Of a stretch of 33,424 nucleotides of DNA, positions 19,930 through 30,463 are shown piece after piece. Both the position numbers and the translations under genes were made by a program. Positions within the stretch are counted from its first letter, which is position 1, and each line of letters starts with the position of its first letter. A model generated the notes under the pieces. That model searched no databases, was not told the origin of the DNA, and saw only the letters and a list, made by a program, of their open reading frames with translations. The stretch is from JBBSEZ01 sp038239195 (lineage in GTDB: Bacteria > Planctomycetota > Planctomycetia > Gemmatales > Gemmataceae), in the NCBI GenBank assembly GCA_038239195.1, contig JBBSEZ010000048.1, positions 1-33,424 on the forward strand, given 5' to 3'.

Positions 19930-19955
19930 CCGGCCCGCACTTCCCACCGGGCCGG
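19930..19955. repeat. 8-bp-stem hairpin in divergent intergenic region
   Basis: Arms ccggcccg (19930-19937) and cgggccgg (19948-19955) flank a 10-base loop. It lies in the 219-base gap between the divergently transcribed enolase-family and BON genes and could be an operator or a repeat. No clear promoter boxes were seen. Confidence 0.4.
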
Positions 19956-20074
19956 AAAATCTTGCCGGAAATGCGGTTGCCCTCGGGCGCCGGCGCCTTT
20001 AGCATGAATCGAGGTGTCATCGGCCGGACACCGGAGCAACCTGGGCCCCCACCCCGGACAAGGAGGATTTGCCG

Positions 20075-20311
20075 ATGCCCCCCCTGACCCTGGAGCCGTC
20101 GCGAGCTGCCCTGGCCCTGCGGCAAAGTCGCATCCCCACCCTGCGCCGGATCGCGATCGAGGAGACCGAAACCAGCATCGTCCTCACCGGCACGCTCCCC
20201 AGCTACTATCTCAAGCAGCTCGCCCAGGAAACCGTCATGCCCTCCCTCGCCGGGCGCAAGCTCCACAACCGCGTCGCCGTCGTCCCCGAAGCGAGCGACG
20301 TGCCGGACTGA
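20075..20311 (+). CDS. BON-domain protein
   Basis: A 78-residue protein consisting of a single BON domain: IPTLRRIAIEETETSIVLTG, then TLPSYYLKQLAQETVMPSLA, ending NRVAVV. BON domains bind phospholipid or other surfaces and are often exported, yet this protein has no signal peptide, as is common for short planctomycete BON proteins. The start at 20075 is fixed by aaggagg nine bases upstream. Its conserved glycine in VLTGTLPSYYLK is intact. It is monocistronic and divergent from the enolase-family gene. A specific role is not known. Confidence 0.8.
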   Translation: MPPLTLEPSRAALALRQSRIPTLRRIAIEETETSIVLTGTLPSYYLKQLAQETVMPSLAGRKLHNRVAVVPEASDVPD

Positions 20312-20515
20312 TCCGCGTTTTTCCTGTCTCGGGAGTGCGCGTCGTATCGCGACGTCCGCGACCGACTATCTCCCTGGCGTATCCACAATTCGCGGGCTCG
20401 TTCCATCCGATCGAGAGAGAACCGGCCCAGTATCATAAGCGCCACACCATCTTGCATGGAAGGAGAACGTGGGCCTGGTCGAACACCAGAGCGCCTACCG
20501 CCGAAAACCTCTGTT

Positions 20516-20848
20516 TCAGGCCGGCCCTTCTCCGAGTTGCTCCAGGAACCACCGCTCGAATTCGCCGGTCTCCAAGTCGCGGCTGCTGATGCTCAACTCC
20601 TCCGGTTCCTCACTCGCCCAGAGCTCCTCGGGCGTCGGGAAGTCCTCGTCCCAGAGGCTGGTGGACTTCCAGTCGTGGACGACAAACGGTTCGCCATTCT
20701 GGTCTGCGAAGACGTACTCGCCGCTGACTTTGTAGTCGTCCCCCGCGCCGGGCGGGCCGAACCGCTTGACGATCAGGGCGGGCGCAACCTCGATCTCACC
20801 CATCTCGGTGGTACCGATGGTATCGGTCGTCGGCGAAAGCTTGAACAT
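20516..20848 (-). CDS. Hypothetical small acidic protein
   Basis: A 110-residue acidic protein (MFKLSPTTDTIGTTEMGEIE; FGPPGAGDDYKVSGEYVFAD; VVHDWKSTSLWDEDFPTPEE; SRDLETGEFERWF). I do not recognise an established domain. The GxGDxYKVSGEYxF and VHDWKSTSLW strings look like a beta-rich fold of conserved hypothetical proteins. The start at 20848 is set by ctggaggcg, seven bases before the ATG, instead of the Met further upstream. It is transcribed away from the carbon-uptake operon, sharing a 206-base divergent region, and has no partner gene. Confidence 0.65.
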   Translation of the reverse strand: MFKLSPTTDTIGTTEMGEIEVAPALIVKRFGPPGAGDDYKVSGEYVFADQNGEPFVVHDWKSTSLWDEDFPTPEELWASEEPEELSISSRDLETGEFERWFLEQLGEGPA

Positions 20849-21054
20849 CCCGCAGCGCCTCCAGCGACCGAACCACGATCCTCTCACCCCGCCTGAAGAA
20901 TACGCCTCCTCTTCGCCCTCCGTCAATCGAAATGCCTCACCTCTCCGGCGAGCCGGCCCCGGCGCCAACCTTACGAAGATGTAATCTTCTCGCCCTTGGT
21001 GCATCGAGCGGCGCGTTGGTATAGAAAGAAAGAACCTCAACGGAGAGACGTGAC

Positions 21055-21227
21055 ATGGAACGGACACTCCGACCTGCCCCACCCGTGACGCCCGCTTGTC
21101 ATTCCCCCCTGGGGGCGGTCGTCCAGGGGCTGCTCCGCTTGCTGGATGAACTGCTCGAAGCTACCCCCTGCCAGGCAGGCAACGCCTGCCCGGTTTCCCT
21201 GCTTCCGTTTGCCCCGAGAACCGTCTC

Positions 21228-21231
<4 letters not shown>
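21055..21231 (+). CDS. 58-residue leader ORF coupled to the SulP gene
   Basis: A short ORF preceded by cggagag seven bases before ATG 21055, ending in TGA (21229-21231) that overlaps the SulP start as ATGA. The product begins MERTLRPAPPVTP and has a leucine-rich amphipathic stretch (VVQGLLRLLDELLEATP, residues 22-38), then four Cys-containing positions (15, 39, 45 and the CP pair). It encloses a 7-bp-stem hairpin at 21174-21190 (ggcaggc aac gcctgcc). It may be a small subunit or a translational-coupling leader for the transporter; I cannot recognise a family. The ATGA coupling and ribosome site are the only support for translation. Confidence 0.5.
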
Positions 21232-22967
<1,736 letters not shown>

Positions 22968-23062
22968 GGGGGGGACCGCCAAGCCGCGAGCGGCGGGCCC
23001 CCGAAGTTTGCCGCTTCGAGTATTTCTCGCCTGACCAGGGCCCGAGTGGGACGGTATCGATC

Positions 23063-26000
23063 ATGACAGAAGCCACCGTGCAACAGGCCCCCGCGAGCCC
23101 CCCGGCAACGGGGGGGGAGCCTCACCCCTCGCTGGCGAACTTGCGGTGCGCGATCGACCGCGCGGCGCACCTGCTGCCGGCCCAGGGGCCGATCACGGTC
23201 TTCATCCACCACAACACCCTGCACGCCTTCGAGGATTTGCCGTTCGAGGAGGCGGTCGAGAAGGGGGCTCGGGTGTTCGGGTGCCACCCGTACCTGACCG
23301 AAGATCGGTACCGCGAGAAACTGCCGTCGGGGCGGATTCGCTTCGGAGACCTGCGGGTCGTGCTGGAGGAGGACCTGGGGGAGCGGGCCGCGGAACCATT
23401 GCTGGGCCTCTGCACGCGCATCGAGTTGCGCCTGGCGATGCTCCAGTACCCGCTGCAAACCGGGCCCACGGAGGAGTTGGTGTGGTACGTGGCCGAGAAG
23501 CAAGCCCTGAGGCGCGTGCGGAAAGAAGCTTCCTCCGCCGTCCGCGCCAGGTTGATCGCGGAGACGCGACGCTGGGTCATGCGCGACCTGCGCGGGGGGG
23601 ACGAGTCCGCCCCGGATAGGCCCGTGGGGGGGCCGAAGCGACGGGCCTCGAACGGCGTGGCGGGGCTCCTCGAGCGCTTCCGCCATTCGACGATCGAGGA
23701 ATGGAAAGAAGACAAGTGGGAGAGCTTCACCCTCCAGGCCCTGTGGCGCGTTTGCTGTGACGGGGCCCGCGGCGTGCCGGCGTTCACCCCGCCCCCGCCC
23801 GCGCACGCCCGGCATCGGGACCTGCTGCTTGAGGCGACGGGGACGGACGCCGACCGACTGGTACACGACGTGCTGATCCGGTTTTGCGCGGCGTTCCTGG
23901 ACCAGGGCTTCGCGCCCTGGCCTCTGCCTCGCAGGGACGAAGGGCCCTACCGGGCCTTCTGCGCGCTGTACCGTCAATCGGGCGGCCCCCCGGAGCGCTG
24001 GCTGCGCGGGCTGGCCCCGGAGCTCGCCCGCCTCGAAGACGGGCACGTCGCCCCGCTGGAATCGATTCGCGAATCGCTCGCAACCCTCGGCGTCGCCGAG
24101 GAGGAGTGGGACGACTTTCTCTCCGCCACGCTGCTCGCCCTGCGCGGCTGGGGCGGGATGGTCCTCCAGGTCGAGCTCCGCGGGGACCGCGTGGTGCGCC
24201 CGGTCCCCGCGGGGAGCCTGATCGACCTCCTGGCCATCCGGCTCGTGCTGGATCGGCTGGCCCTGGCGTACGTGGCCCGGCAGGCCCTCGGATTCACGGG
24301 CCCCTTGAGCGAACTGCGGGACGCGCTCCGCCGGCGCCTCGGCGCGCACCGATCGCCGAGCGTCGAGCAGCGAGCCTTTCTGGTGTTCCAGCTCGCGCAG
24401 GTCCTCGGCTGGGCCCCGGAAGACCTCCACCGGCTGAACGAACGGGAGTGGTCCACGCTGCTGGAGGAGATCGAGGCGTTTTCCGGCCTGGAGCGCCGGC
24501 GGATCTTCCACCTCGCTTACGAGCGGCGCTTCTACACCCAGGCGCTCGACGCCATCGCCCTGCACGCCCGGCAGGCCGGCGGGAGGCCGCCGGCGCCCCG
24601 CTTCCAGGCGGTCTTCTGCCTCGACGAGCGGGAGGAGTCGTTTCGCCGCCACCTGGAGGAACTGGCCCCCGACGTCGAGACCTTCGGCGTCGCGGGGTTC
24701 TACAACCTCGCCATGTACTACCGCGGGTCCGCGGACGCACACTTCACCCCGCTCTGCCCCGTGGTGGTGCTGCCCCAGTTCTGGGTGGGCGAGGACGTGC
24801 GCGAGGACCTCGGGGAGACGAGCCGCCGGAGGGCGAGGACGCGCTGGGCCCTGGGGACCGCGTCGCGCCACTTCCACCTCGGCAGCCGGACCTTTGCGGT
24901 GGGCGCCCTCCTGGCGGCGGCCGTCGGGGTGCTGGCCACGGCGCCCCTGGTGGCCCGCATCCTCTTCCCGCGCGTGGCGGCGCGGATTCGCCGGCTGTTC
25001 GGCCGCTTCGTGCAGGCCCCGCCGCTGACCCGGCTGCGCCTGGAACGGGCCGACCCGGCCCCGGGCCCCGAGAACGGCCGGGTGGGGCTCACCCTTGCGG
25101 AGATGACCGCCTGCGGCGAGCGCTTCCTCCGCGACGTCGGGCTGACCATCGGCTTTGCCCGCCTGGTGGTCCTGCACGGGCACGGCTCGGACAGCCTGAA
25201 CAACCCGCACAACTCGGCCTACAACTGCGGCGCCTGCGGCGGCGCGGCCGGGGGGCCGAACGCCCGCGCCATGGCGCAGGTGCTGAACGATCACCGCGTC
25301 CGGGATGGCCTGGCCCAACGGGGGCTGATCGTGCCGGCCGAGACGGTGTTCGTCGGCGCCTACCACATGACGTGCGACGACTCGGTCCTCTTTTTCGACC
25401 TCGACCTCGTCCCGGCCTCCCACCGGGAGGAATTCGAGTCGGCCCGCCGGAACATCGAATCGGCCTGCGAGCGCAACGCGCACGAACGTTGCCGGCGGTT
25501 CATGTCGGCGCCGCTCACGCTCTCCTTCGCCGCCGCCCGGCAGCACGTCGAGGAGCGCTCCGAAGACCTCGCCCAGACCCGGCCGGAGTTGGGGCACGCG
25601 ACCAACGCCATGACCATCGTCGGCCGGCGCGAGTGGACGCGCGGGCTGTTCCTCGACCGGCGGGCGTTCCTCACGTCGTACGACCCGCTGGGGGACGATG
25701 CCGAACACTCCATCCTGACGCGCATCCTCCAGGCCGTCTTCCCCGTTTGCGCAGGCATCAACCTCGAGTATTACTTTTCCAACGTCGATAACGTCGGCTT
25801 CGGCTGCGGCACGAAGCTGCCCCACAACGTCGCGGCCCTCCTGGGCGTCATGGACGGAGCGGCGAGCGACCTGCGGACCGGCCTGCCCTGGCAGATGGTC
25901 GAGATCCACGAGCCCGTTCGCTCCCTCTTCATCCTCGAAGTGCCTCCCGAGGGGATGCTCCGCATCATGGACCGCAACGAGGGCATCGGGAGGTTGTGTC

Positions 26001-26200
26001 GCAACAACTGGGTGCGACTCGTCGTGATCCACCCCGAGACGCGCGCGCTCAGCGTCTTCCAGAAAGGGACGTTCCAGGACTACCGGCCCACCGCGGAGCA
26101 CCTGCCCAAGGCGGCCTCGTCGGTCGATTGGTATCGCGGCTGGCGCGACCACCTGGAGTTTGCACAAATTAGTTCTTCGTGCGTAGTGCTTGGTTCTTAG
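23063..26200 (+). CDS. dabA: DabA, zinc-binding inorganic carbon-accumulating subunit
   Basis: A 1045-residue DUF2309/UPF0753 protein, the DabA subunit of energy-coupled inorganic carbon uptake. It has a beta-carbonic-anhydrase-like active site thought to hydrate CO2 one way, at the cytoplasmic face of DabB. By position the zinc site is Cys519 and Asp521 (VFCLDERE), His707 (LHGHGSD) and Cys722 (YNCGACGG); the 15-residue His-Cys spacing equals that of the characterised enzyme. The opening also fits: GPITVFIHHNTLHAFEDLPF. Start ATG 23063 has little ribosome-site support. The last 10 or so residues (SSSCVVLGS) and the stop are supplied by the palindrome 26173-26254, so the native C-terminus seems to have been replaced. 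Confidence 0.93.
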   Translation: MTEATVQQAPASPPATGGEPHPSLANLRCAIDRAAHLLPAQGPITVFIHHNTLHAFEDLPFEEAVEKGARVFGCHPYLTEDRYREKLPSGRIRFGDLRVVLEEDLGERAAEPLLGLCTRIELRLAMLQYPLQTGPTEELVWYVAEKQALRRVRKEASSAVRARLIAETRRWVMRDLRGGDESAPDRPVGGPKRRASNGVAGLLERFRHSTIEEWKEDKWESFTLQALWRVCCDGARGVPAFTPPPPAHARHRDLLLEATGTDADRLVHDVLIRFCAAFLDQGFAPWPLPRRDEGPYRAFCALYRQSGGPPERWLRGLAPELARLEDGHVAPLESIRESLATLGVAEEEWDDFLSATLLALRGWGGMVLQVELRGDRVVRPVPAGSLIDLLAIRLVLDRLALAYVARQALGFTGPLSELRDALRRRLGAHRSPSVEQRAFLVFQLAQVLGWAPEDLHRLNEREWSTLLEEIEAFSGLERRRIFHLAYERRFYTQALDAIALHARQAGGRPPAPRFQAVFCLDEREESFRRHLEELAPDVETFGVAGFYNLAMYYRGSADAHFTPLCPVVVLPQFWVGEDVREDLGETSRRRARTRWALGTASRHFHLGSRTFAVGALLAAAVGVLATAPLVARILFPRVAARIRRLFGRFVQAPPLTRLRLERADPAPGPENGRVGLTLAEMTACGERFLRDVGLTIGFARLVVLHGHGSDSLNNPHNSAYNCGACGGAAGGPNARAMAQVLNDHRVRDGLAQRGLIVPAETVFVGAYHMTCDDSVLFFDLDLVPASHREEFESARRNIESACERNAHERCRRFMSAPLTLSFAAARQHVEERSEDLAQTRPELGHATNAMTIVGRREWTRGLFLDRRAFLTSYDPLGDDAEHSILTRILQAVFPVCAGINLEYYFSNVDNVGFGCGTKLPHNVAALLGVMDGAASDLRTGLPWQMVEIHEPVRSLFILEVPPEGMLRIMDRNEGIGRLCRNNWVRLVVIHPETRALSVFQKGTFQDYRPTAEHLPKAASSVDWYRGWRDHLEFAQISSSCVVLGS

Positions 26201-26254
26201 CAAAGAATGCGCGGTGTCTGTCTTTGCTAAGAACGAAGCACTACGCACGAAGGA
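26173..26254. repeat. Long palindrome, 33-bp arms, between dabA and dabB
   Basis: Arms 26173-26205 and 26222-26254 are reverse complements with only two mismatches and a 16-base loop. The sequence is AT-richer than its surroundings and has a chained wording (cgtagtgcttggttctta), as in dispersed planctomycete MITE-like repeats. Its left arm encodes the last residues of DabA and its stop (TAG 26198-26200); its right arm ends 15 bases before the dabB ATG. As RNA it would form a very stable hairpin inside the operon transcript. Confidence 0.9.
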
Positions 26255-26269
26255 CCAAGGAAAGCAACC

Positions 26270-27709
26270 ATGCCGGATTCCAAGCAGTTGATGGTCTGGC
26301 TGGGCACCATCGTGGTGGCCGCCCCGGCCCTGCTGGTGGCCTTCCTCGGGTTGTCCACCTTGCTGAGGCGGAAGCTCAGCGAGAGCGCGATTACCCGCGC
26401 CACCCAGGTGGCGGTCGTCTCCGGGTTGTTGCCCGCGGTCGCCGTCCTCGCGCTCATGCTGATCTGGGACACGCGGCACGTGGTCGTTCACCTGGGCCGC
26501 TGGGTTCAGATCGGGCTGCCCGGCGCCGAGGGGGAGTACCACTTCTCGGTCAAGTTCGTCTTCGACCGGCTCTCCGTGCCGCTCGCCATCCTGTCGTACG
26601 TCCTCGTGGGGACGATCGGGGCCTTTTGCGTCAAGTACCTGCACCGCGAGCGCGGCTTCAACCGCTTCTTCGTCCTCTACGCCCTGTTCCTGTTCGGCAT
26701 GGTGATGGCCTCGCTGGCCGGCACGATCGAGACCCTGTTCGCCGGCTGGGAGCTGGTCGGGCTGTCGTCGGCGCTCCTGGTCGCCTTCTTCCAGGAGCGC
26801 GCCGCCCCGGCGCGCAACGGCCTGTGGGTGTGGGTCGTGTACCGCGTCTCGGATGCGGCGCTGCTCCTGGCCGCCGTGGTGCTGCACCACATGACGGGCC
26901 AGGGCGACTTAGACCGGCTCCTGGGCGTGACCGCGAGCAACCCGTGGCCCGAGGGGCGCGCCGCGGTGACGGAGGGCCAGGCCCTCGCCGTGGGGCTCCT
27001 CTTGTTGGTGGCCGCCGCGGGGAAGTCGGGGCTGGTCCCGTTCTCCGGCTGGCTGGCGCGGGCGATGGAAGGGCCGACTCCTTCGAGCGCCATCTTCTAC
27101 GGGGCCCTGTCCGTCCACCTGGGCGCCTTCTTGCTGCTGCGCGTCAGCCCGCTCCTGGAGCGCTCGACGTTGCTGTGCGCCGCGGTCGTCGTCGTGGGCC
27201 TGACCACCGCCGTCTACGCCTACCTGGTGGGCAGCGTGCAGACGGACATCAAGTCCGCACTCGCCTTCGCGTCGCTCTCGCAGGTCGGCATCATCGTCAC
27301 CGAGATCGGCTTCGGGCTCCGCTACGTCGCTCTGGTCCACCTCCTCGGGCACGCTTGCTTGCGCACGCTGCAACTGGTGCGGGCGCCGAGCCTGCTCCAG
27401 GACTACCACACCCTGGAAAACGCCATCGGGGACCGGCTCCCGCAGTCAACGTCCTTCTGGGGCCGGCCAACCACCGACCGACACCGAGCCTGGCTGTATC
27501 GCCTGGCGCTGGAGCGCGGCTATCTGGACGGGTTTCTGACCGACTACGTCGTCGGGCCCTTTTGTTGGACGTTCTGGTGGTGCGAGTCCCTGGAGCGCCG
27601 CTGGATTCATTTCCTCTCCGGCCAGGCGCCGCCCTCGCACGGTCCCGGCGAGCCCGGCGGTCCCCTACCAGTCCCGCCACAAGCCGTAACGATTGAAGAG
27701 CTCACATGA
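26270..27709 (+). CDS. dabB: DabB, NuoL-like proton-conducting membrane subunit
   Basis: A 479-residue NuoL/MrpA-type membrane protein (antiporter-like domain), the DabB partner that anchors DabA and uses the proton or sodium gradient. By eye the charged channel residues are kept: Glu161 in AGWELVGLSS, Lys252 in AAAGKSGLVPF, and Lys328 in QTDIKSALAFASLSQVG. Conserved MEGPTPSSA (266-274) is also present. Where NuoL has a Lys in HAFFK, this protein has HACLR (Arg365). About 13 hydrophobic segments are expected. It starts 69 bases after dabA, downstream of the palindrome, and its TGA overlaps the next ATG. The C-terminus ends in a soluble Pro/Gly tail. Confidence 0.9.
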   Translation: MPDSKQLMVWLGTIVVAAPALLVAFLGLSTLLRRKLSESAITRATQVAVVSGLLPAVAVLALMLIWDTRHVVVHLGRWVQIGLPGAEGEYHFSVKFVFDRLSVPLAILSYVLVGTIGAFCVKYLHRERGFNRFFVLYALFLFGMVMASLAGTIETLFAGWELVGLSSALLVAFFQERAAPARNGLWVWVVYRVSDAALLLAAVVLHHMTGQGDLDRLLGVTASNPWPEGRAAVTEGQALAVGLLLLVAAAGKSGLVPFSGWLARAMEGPTPSSAIFYGALSVHLGAFLLLRVSPLLERSTLLCAAVVVVGLTTAVYAYLVGSVQTDIKSALAFASLSQVGIIVTEIGFGLRYVALVHLLGHACLRTLQLVRAPSLLQDYHTLENAIGDRLPQSTSFWGRPTTDRHRAWLYRLALERGYLDGFLTDYVVGPFCWTFWWCESLERRWIHFLSGQAPPSHGPGEPGGPLPVPPQAVTIEELT

Positions 27710-29109
27710 ACCTTTTCCACTTGCCCTGGGTCGAACTGGCGATCCTGGTCGCTCTGCTCGGCGCCGTGTGCGTCAGCCAGTTGCGCGAGCCCGATCGCGC
27801 CGCCCTCTGGGGCCTGGCGTTCACCGGGGCCGCGTTCGGCTGTACGTTCCTGGCCTGGCTGGGCTTCTACCTTGGCGTGCCGCCCGAGGCAGGCGATCCG
27901 TGGAGCTTTCAGGTTCGCGTCCTTGGGCGGCAAGTCCTGGGAATGGACGAGCTCAACGCCCCGCTGGTGCCGGTGGTGGCCCTGCTGCATTTCCTGACTG
28001 GCCTGTGTACCGCGCGCGCCAACATGCGGCGGTTCTCGTACACCTGGTCGTTGGCCGCCGAGGCCATCCGCCTGGCGACGTTCAGCGCCAAAGACCCGTG
28101 GGTGCTCATCGCCCTCTTGATTGCGGGGACGGTGTCCCCGTACCTGGAATTGCTCAACCGCGGCAGACCGGCCCGGGTGTATCTCTTGCACATGGCCCTG
28201 TTCGTCGGCCTGCTGCTGGCGGGCGGGGCGTTCCTCGAAGGGGGCGCGGGCGAGGGGGCCGCAGGCCTGCTCCTGCTGGCCATCCTCGTGCGGTGTGGCA
28301 CCGTGCCCGTCCACTGCTGGGTGGTCGATTGGTTCGACCACGCGTCGTTCGGGATCGCCCTGCTGTACGTGGCCCCGCTGGGCGGCGTTTACGCGGCGTT
28401 TCGCCTGGTCCTGCCCATCGCTCCAGACTGGATGTTGCAGAGCCTCAGTTTCGTCTCGCTGCTCACGGCCCTGTATGCCGCGGGGATGGCCTCTGTTCAG
28501 CGCGACACGCGGCGCTTCTTCGCTTACCTGTTTCTGAGCCACGCGTCGCTCGTGCTGGTCGGGCTGGAGCTGCACACCGTACTTTCCCTGACGGGGGCCC
28601 TCTGTCTGTGGTTCTCGGTCATCATCTCCCTGGGCGGCTTTGGCTTGACGCTCCGCGCCGTGGAGGCCCGCTACGGCCGGCTCTCTTTGACCGACTTTCA
28701 CGGCCTGTACGAACACTCGCCCACGCTGGCCGTCTGCTTCCTCTTGACCGGGTTGGGGAGCGTGGGCTTCCCCGGGACGCTCGGCTTCATCTCGTCGGAG
28801 TTGCTGGTGGACGGCGCCATCGAGGCCAACCCCTACGTCGGGGTGGCCGTGGTGGCGGCGGCCGCGCTCAACGGGATCGCCGTGGTGCGCGCCTACCTTC
28901 TGCTGTTCACCGGCACGAGGCACTTCTCGACGGTCGTGCTGAAGACCTCGCCGCGGGAGCGGATCGCGTACCTGACGCTGGCGGCCCTGATCCTCGGCGG
29001 CGGGCTCTTCCCCCAGCCGGGCGTGGCTTCACGGCACCGCGCCGCCAAGGAGCTGCAGCAGGAGCGCGAGAAACAGGCCCCTCCCAGTAGTCCCGGTCCG
29101 GGGCCCTGA
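27706..29109 (+). CDS. Second, divergent NuoM/NuoL-like membrane subunit
   Basis: A 467-residue multi-pass membrane protein overlapping dabB by ATGA, hence co-translated with it. It is antiporter-like in the central helices (ILVRCGTVPVHCWVVDWFDH; QRDTRRFFAYLFLSHASLVL), yet the charges differ. The Lys of the first motif is Arg196, the TM5 Glu is not found, the second Lys (QTDIK) is Arg269, and the LLKxGxYxxxR segment is APLGGVYAAFR. It would not carry protons in the usual way and may be a structural partner of DabB. Its N-terminal 60 residues are unlike DabB. The end of the ORF is a basic tail (RHRAAKELQQEREKQAP). No symbol is assigned. Confidence 0.8.
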   Translation: MNLFHLPWVELAILVALLGAVCVSQLREPDRAALWGLAFTGAAFGCTFLAWLGFYLGVPPEAGDPWSFQVRVLGRQVLGMDELNAPLVPVVALLHFLTGLCTARANMRRFSYTWSLAAEAIRLATFSAKDPWVLIALLIAGTVSPYLELLNRGRPARVYLLHMALFVGLLLAGGAFLEGGAGEGAAGLLLLAILVRCGTVPVHCWVVDWFDHASFGIALLYVAPLGGVYAAFRLVLPIAPDWMLQSLSFVSLLTALYAAGMASVQRDTRRFFAYLFLSHASLVLVGLELHTVLSLTGALCLWFSVIISLGGFGLTLRAVEARYGRLSLTDFHGLYEHSPTLAVCFLLTGLGSVGFPGTLGFISSELLVDGAIEANPYVGVAVVAAAALNGIAVVRAYLLLFTGTRHFSTVVLKTSPRERIAYLTLAALILGGGLFPQPGVASRHRAAKELQQEREKQAPPSSPGPGP

Positions 29110-29321
29110 CCCCGAAGGCGTTGACGCGGCCGGAAGGAGAAAAAGTGAGAAGTGTTGAAGGTCTGGGCGGCGGCATGTGTCGAGCCACCGCCGTGGGGCC
29201 CTGAACTGGGCCTTTCCGGGCTAACAGCCCCGATGGTCCCGGCCCCATCCGCATGTACCTCCGCCCTGTCTAACTCTGCATCAGGCGTTTTCCGCCTCAC
29301 CCTCCAAAGGTCAAGACCGGA

Positions 29322-29924
29322 TCAGTCCTCCGGGCCCTCCTGCTCATCTGTCTCCGGTTCTTCTCGTTCGGGCTCCACGGCAATGCTCAAGGTCTCAAGG
29401 AACTCCTTCAGTCGCTCGAAAGCTTCCTTGGCGTCCAAGTTGACGATGTGGGGCTCTCGTGGCTCGCGTTTCCCATGAGCGACCCAGTTCCGGTAATCGC
29501 GCACTTGTTTCACCTTGTCGCTTAGCTGAGGGGTGATCCGACCTTGCTCCTGTAATGGGGCCAATACTTGGTTTGCAAAGCTGCCCTGCTTGATGCCTTC
29601 CAGTACTTTCTCGGCTGCGTGCTCAAGGATCGGGTGGCCAAGTTTGCCGGTCATTGGCTTGATAATCCCTTCCAAGTAGTCCCGGACAGCTGCCTCGAAC
29701 ACGGAGAACAGCACAAGCACTCCGAGATCTTCAAGCGGCTTGATGGCAAGATCCGTTTCCGTCTCGATGTCTCTGGCTTCTACTTCCTTGAACCGATCGT
29801 CCAACCAGATGGAAGCGTTCTTCAGTGACTCGTCACCCCAGTGGCGGGTGCCCAATCGTCGCATGCGGACGAGGTTGGTTCTGGCTGATTCATACCATTT
29901 CCACGCATCCATGAGCGTCTTCAT
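29322..29924 (-). CDS. HEPN-domain candidate toxin RNase
   Basis: A 200-residue protein with a HEPN motif R-x4-H: RNWVAH (Arg145, His150) in DKVKQVRDYRNWVAHGKREP. HEPN RNases cut RNA in toxin-antitoxin, abortive-infection and CRISPR ancillary systems. The preceding helix LGVLVLFSVFEAAVRDYLEG matches the usual first HEPN helix around a charged residue. The N-terminal 60 residues are helical and acidic-basic mixed; the C-terminus is very acidic (EREEPETDEQEGPED). Start ATG 29924 forms an ATGA overlap with the upstream gene. It is lower in GC than the carbon operon next door. The specific family is not one I can name. Confidence 0.75.
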   Translation of the reverse strand: MKTLMDAWKWYESARTNLVRMRRLGTRHWGDESLKNASIWLDDRFKEVEARDIETETDLAIKPLEDLGVLVLFSVFEAAVRDYLEGIIKPMTGKLGHPILEHAAEKVLEGIKQGSFANQVLAPLQEQGRITPQLSDKVKQVRDYRNWVAHGKREPREPHIVNLDAKEAFERLKEFLETLSIAVEPEREEPETDEQEGPED

Positions 29925-30412
29925 TGGAAGTAGCCCAACAGGGCGGACTCGAACCGATCTGCGGTTAGCGGTTGCAGATCGCTGTTCGCAGCAGTGTCGT
30001 CCATGAACCACTGCTCATCCGCACCCTGTGGAAAGCGGTAAAGCACGTAACGACGGATCTCATCTGTAATGTCCACACGCCCCGTGGCTTGCTCCGGAGC
30101 GCCCCTTTGTTGCGGGGCAGCTCTCTTGACCGTTTTCCGGGCCTTGGGGATCAGGCCAACCCACTTGCCAAATGCCCGAATATTCAAGCAAGAAATGGGG
30201 TAACGGCCGAGGCCAGGTTCGGCAACCTCGATCTGGCTGCGTTCGTGCCGAATGATTCCATTTGGGTCGGCAGCGCCCAACCACCCTTCCAACTGGGTTA
30301 ACAGCCGTTCCACCGCCGCCTGCCACTCCTCGATCACTTCCCTGTTTTTCTCGCTCTCGGCTGCGTACTGGGCAGCTTTTTCCTGTAGAAAGTCTCTGAG
30401 CGACGTAGGCAT
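29921..30412 (-). CDS. Hypothetical partner (candidate antitoxin) of the HEPN protein
   Basis: A 163-residue protein translated first in the two-gene cassette. The N-terminus is a coiled-coil-like helix (LRDFLQEKAAQYAAESEKNR; VIEEWQAAVERLLTQLEGWL), then a beta-rich centre (SQIEVAEPGLGRYPISCLNI; GKWVGLIPKARKTV) and a C-terminal segment (VDITDEIRRYVLYRFPQGAD; EQWFMDD; ADRFESALLGYFQ). No known domain is recognised. The start at 30412 was preferred over 30451 because ggaggaaaaagt precedes it. Coupling to the HEPN gene by ATGA and its upstream position fit an antitoxin or a substrate-sensing partner, but that is inference. Confidence 0.75.
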   Translation of the reverse strand: MPTSLRDFLQEKAAQYAAESEKNREVIEEWQAAVERLLTQLEGWLGAADPNGIIRHERSQIEVAEPGLGRYPISCLNIRAFGKWVGLIPKARKTVKRAAPQQRGAPEQATGRVDITDEIRRYVLYRFPQGADEQWFMDDTAANSDLQPLTADRFESALLGYFQ

Positions 30413-30463
30413 ACTTTTTCCTCCGATTGCGGAGTGGGGATTGTCAGCCATCCGGCTGTCTGT

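Noticed and set aside
21146..21227. A start for dabA far upstream, giving a single fused frame from 21146
   Set aside because: The sequence before 23063 in that frame is antisense-like shadow of the SulP gene; DabA family sequence begins after 23063.
29110..29321. A gene or terminator in the gap after the carbon-uptake operon
   Set aside because: Only short imperfect inverted stretches (for example cggggccc/ccccg) without a T tract, and no coding pattern.
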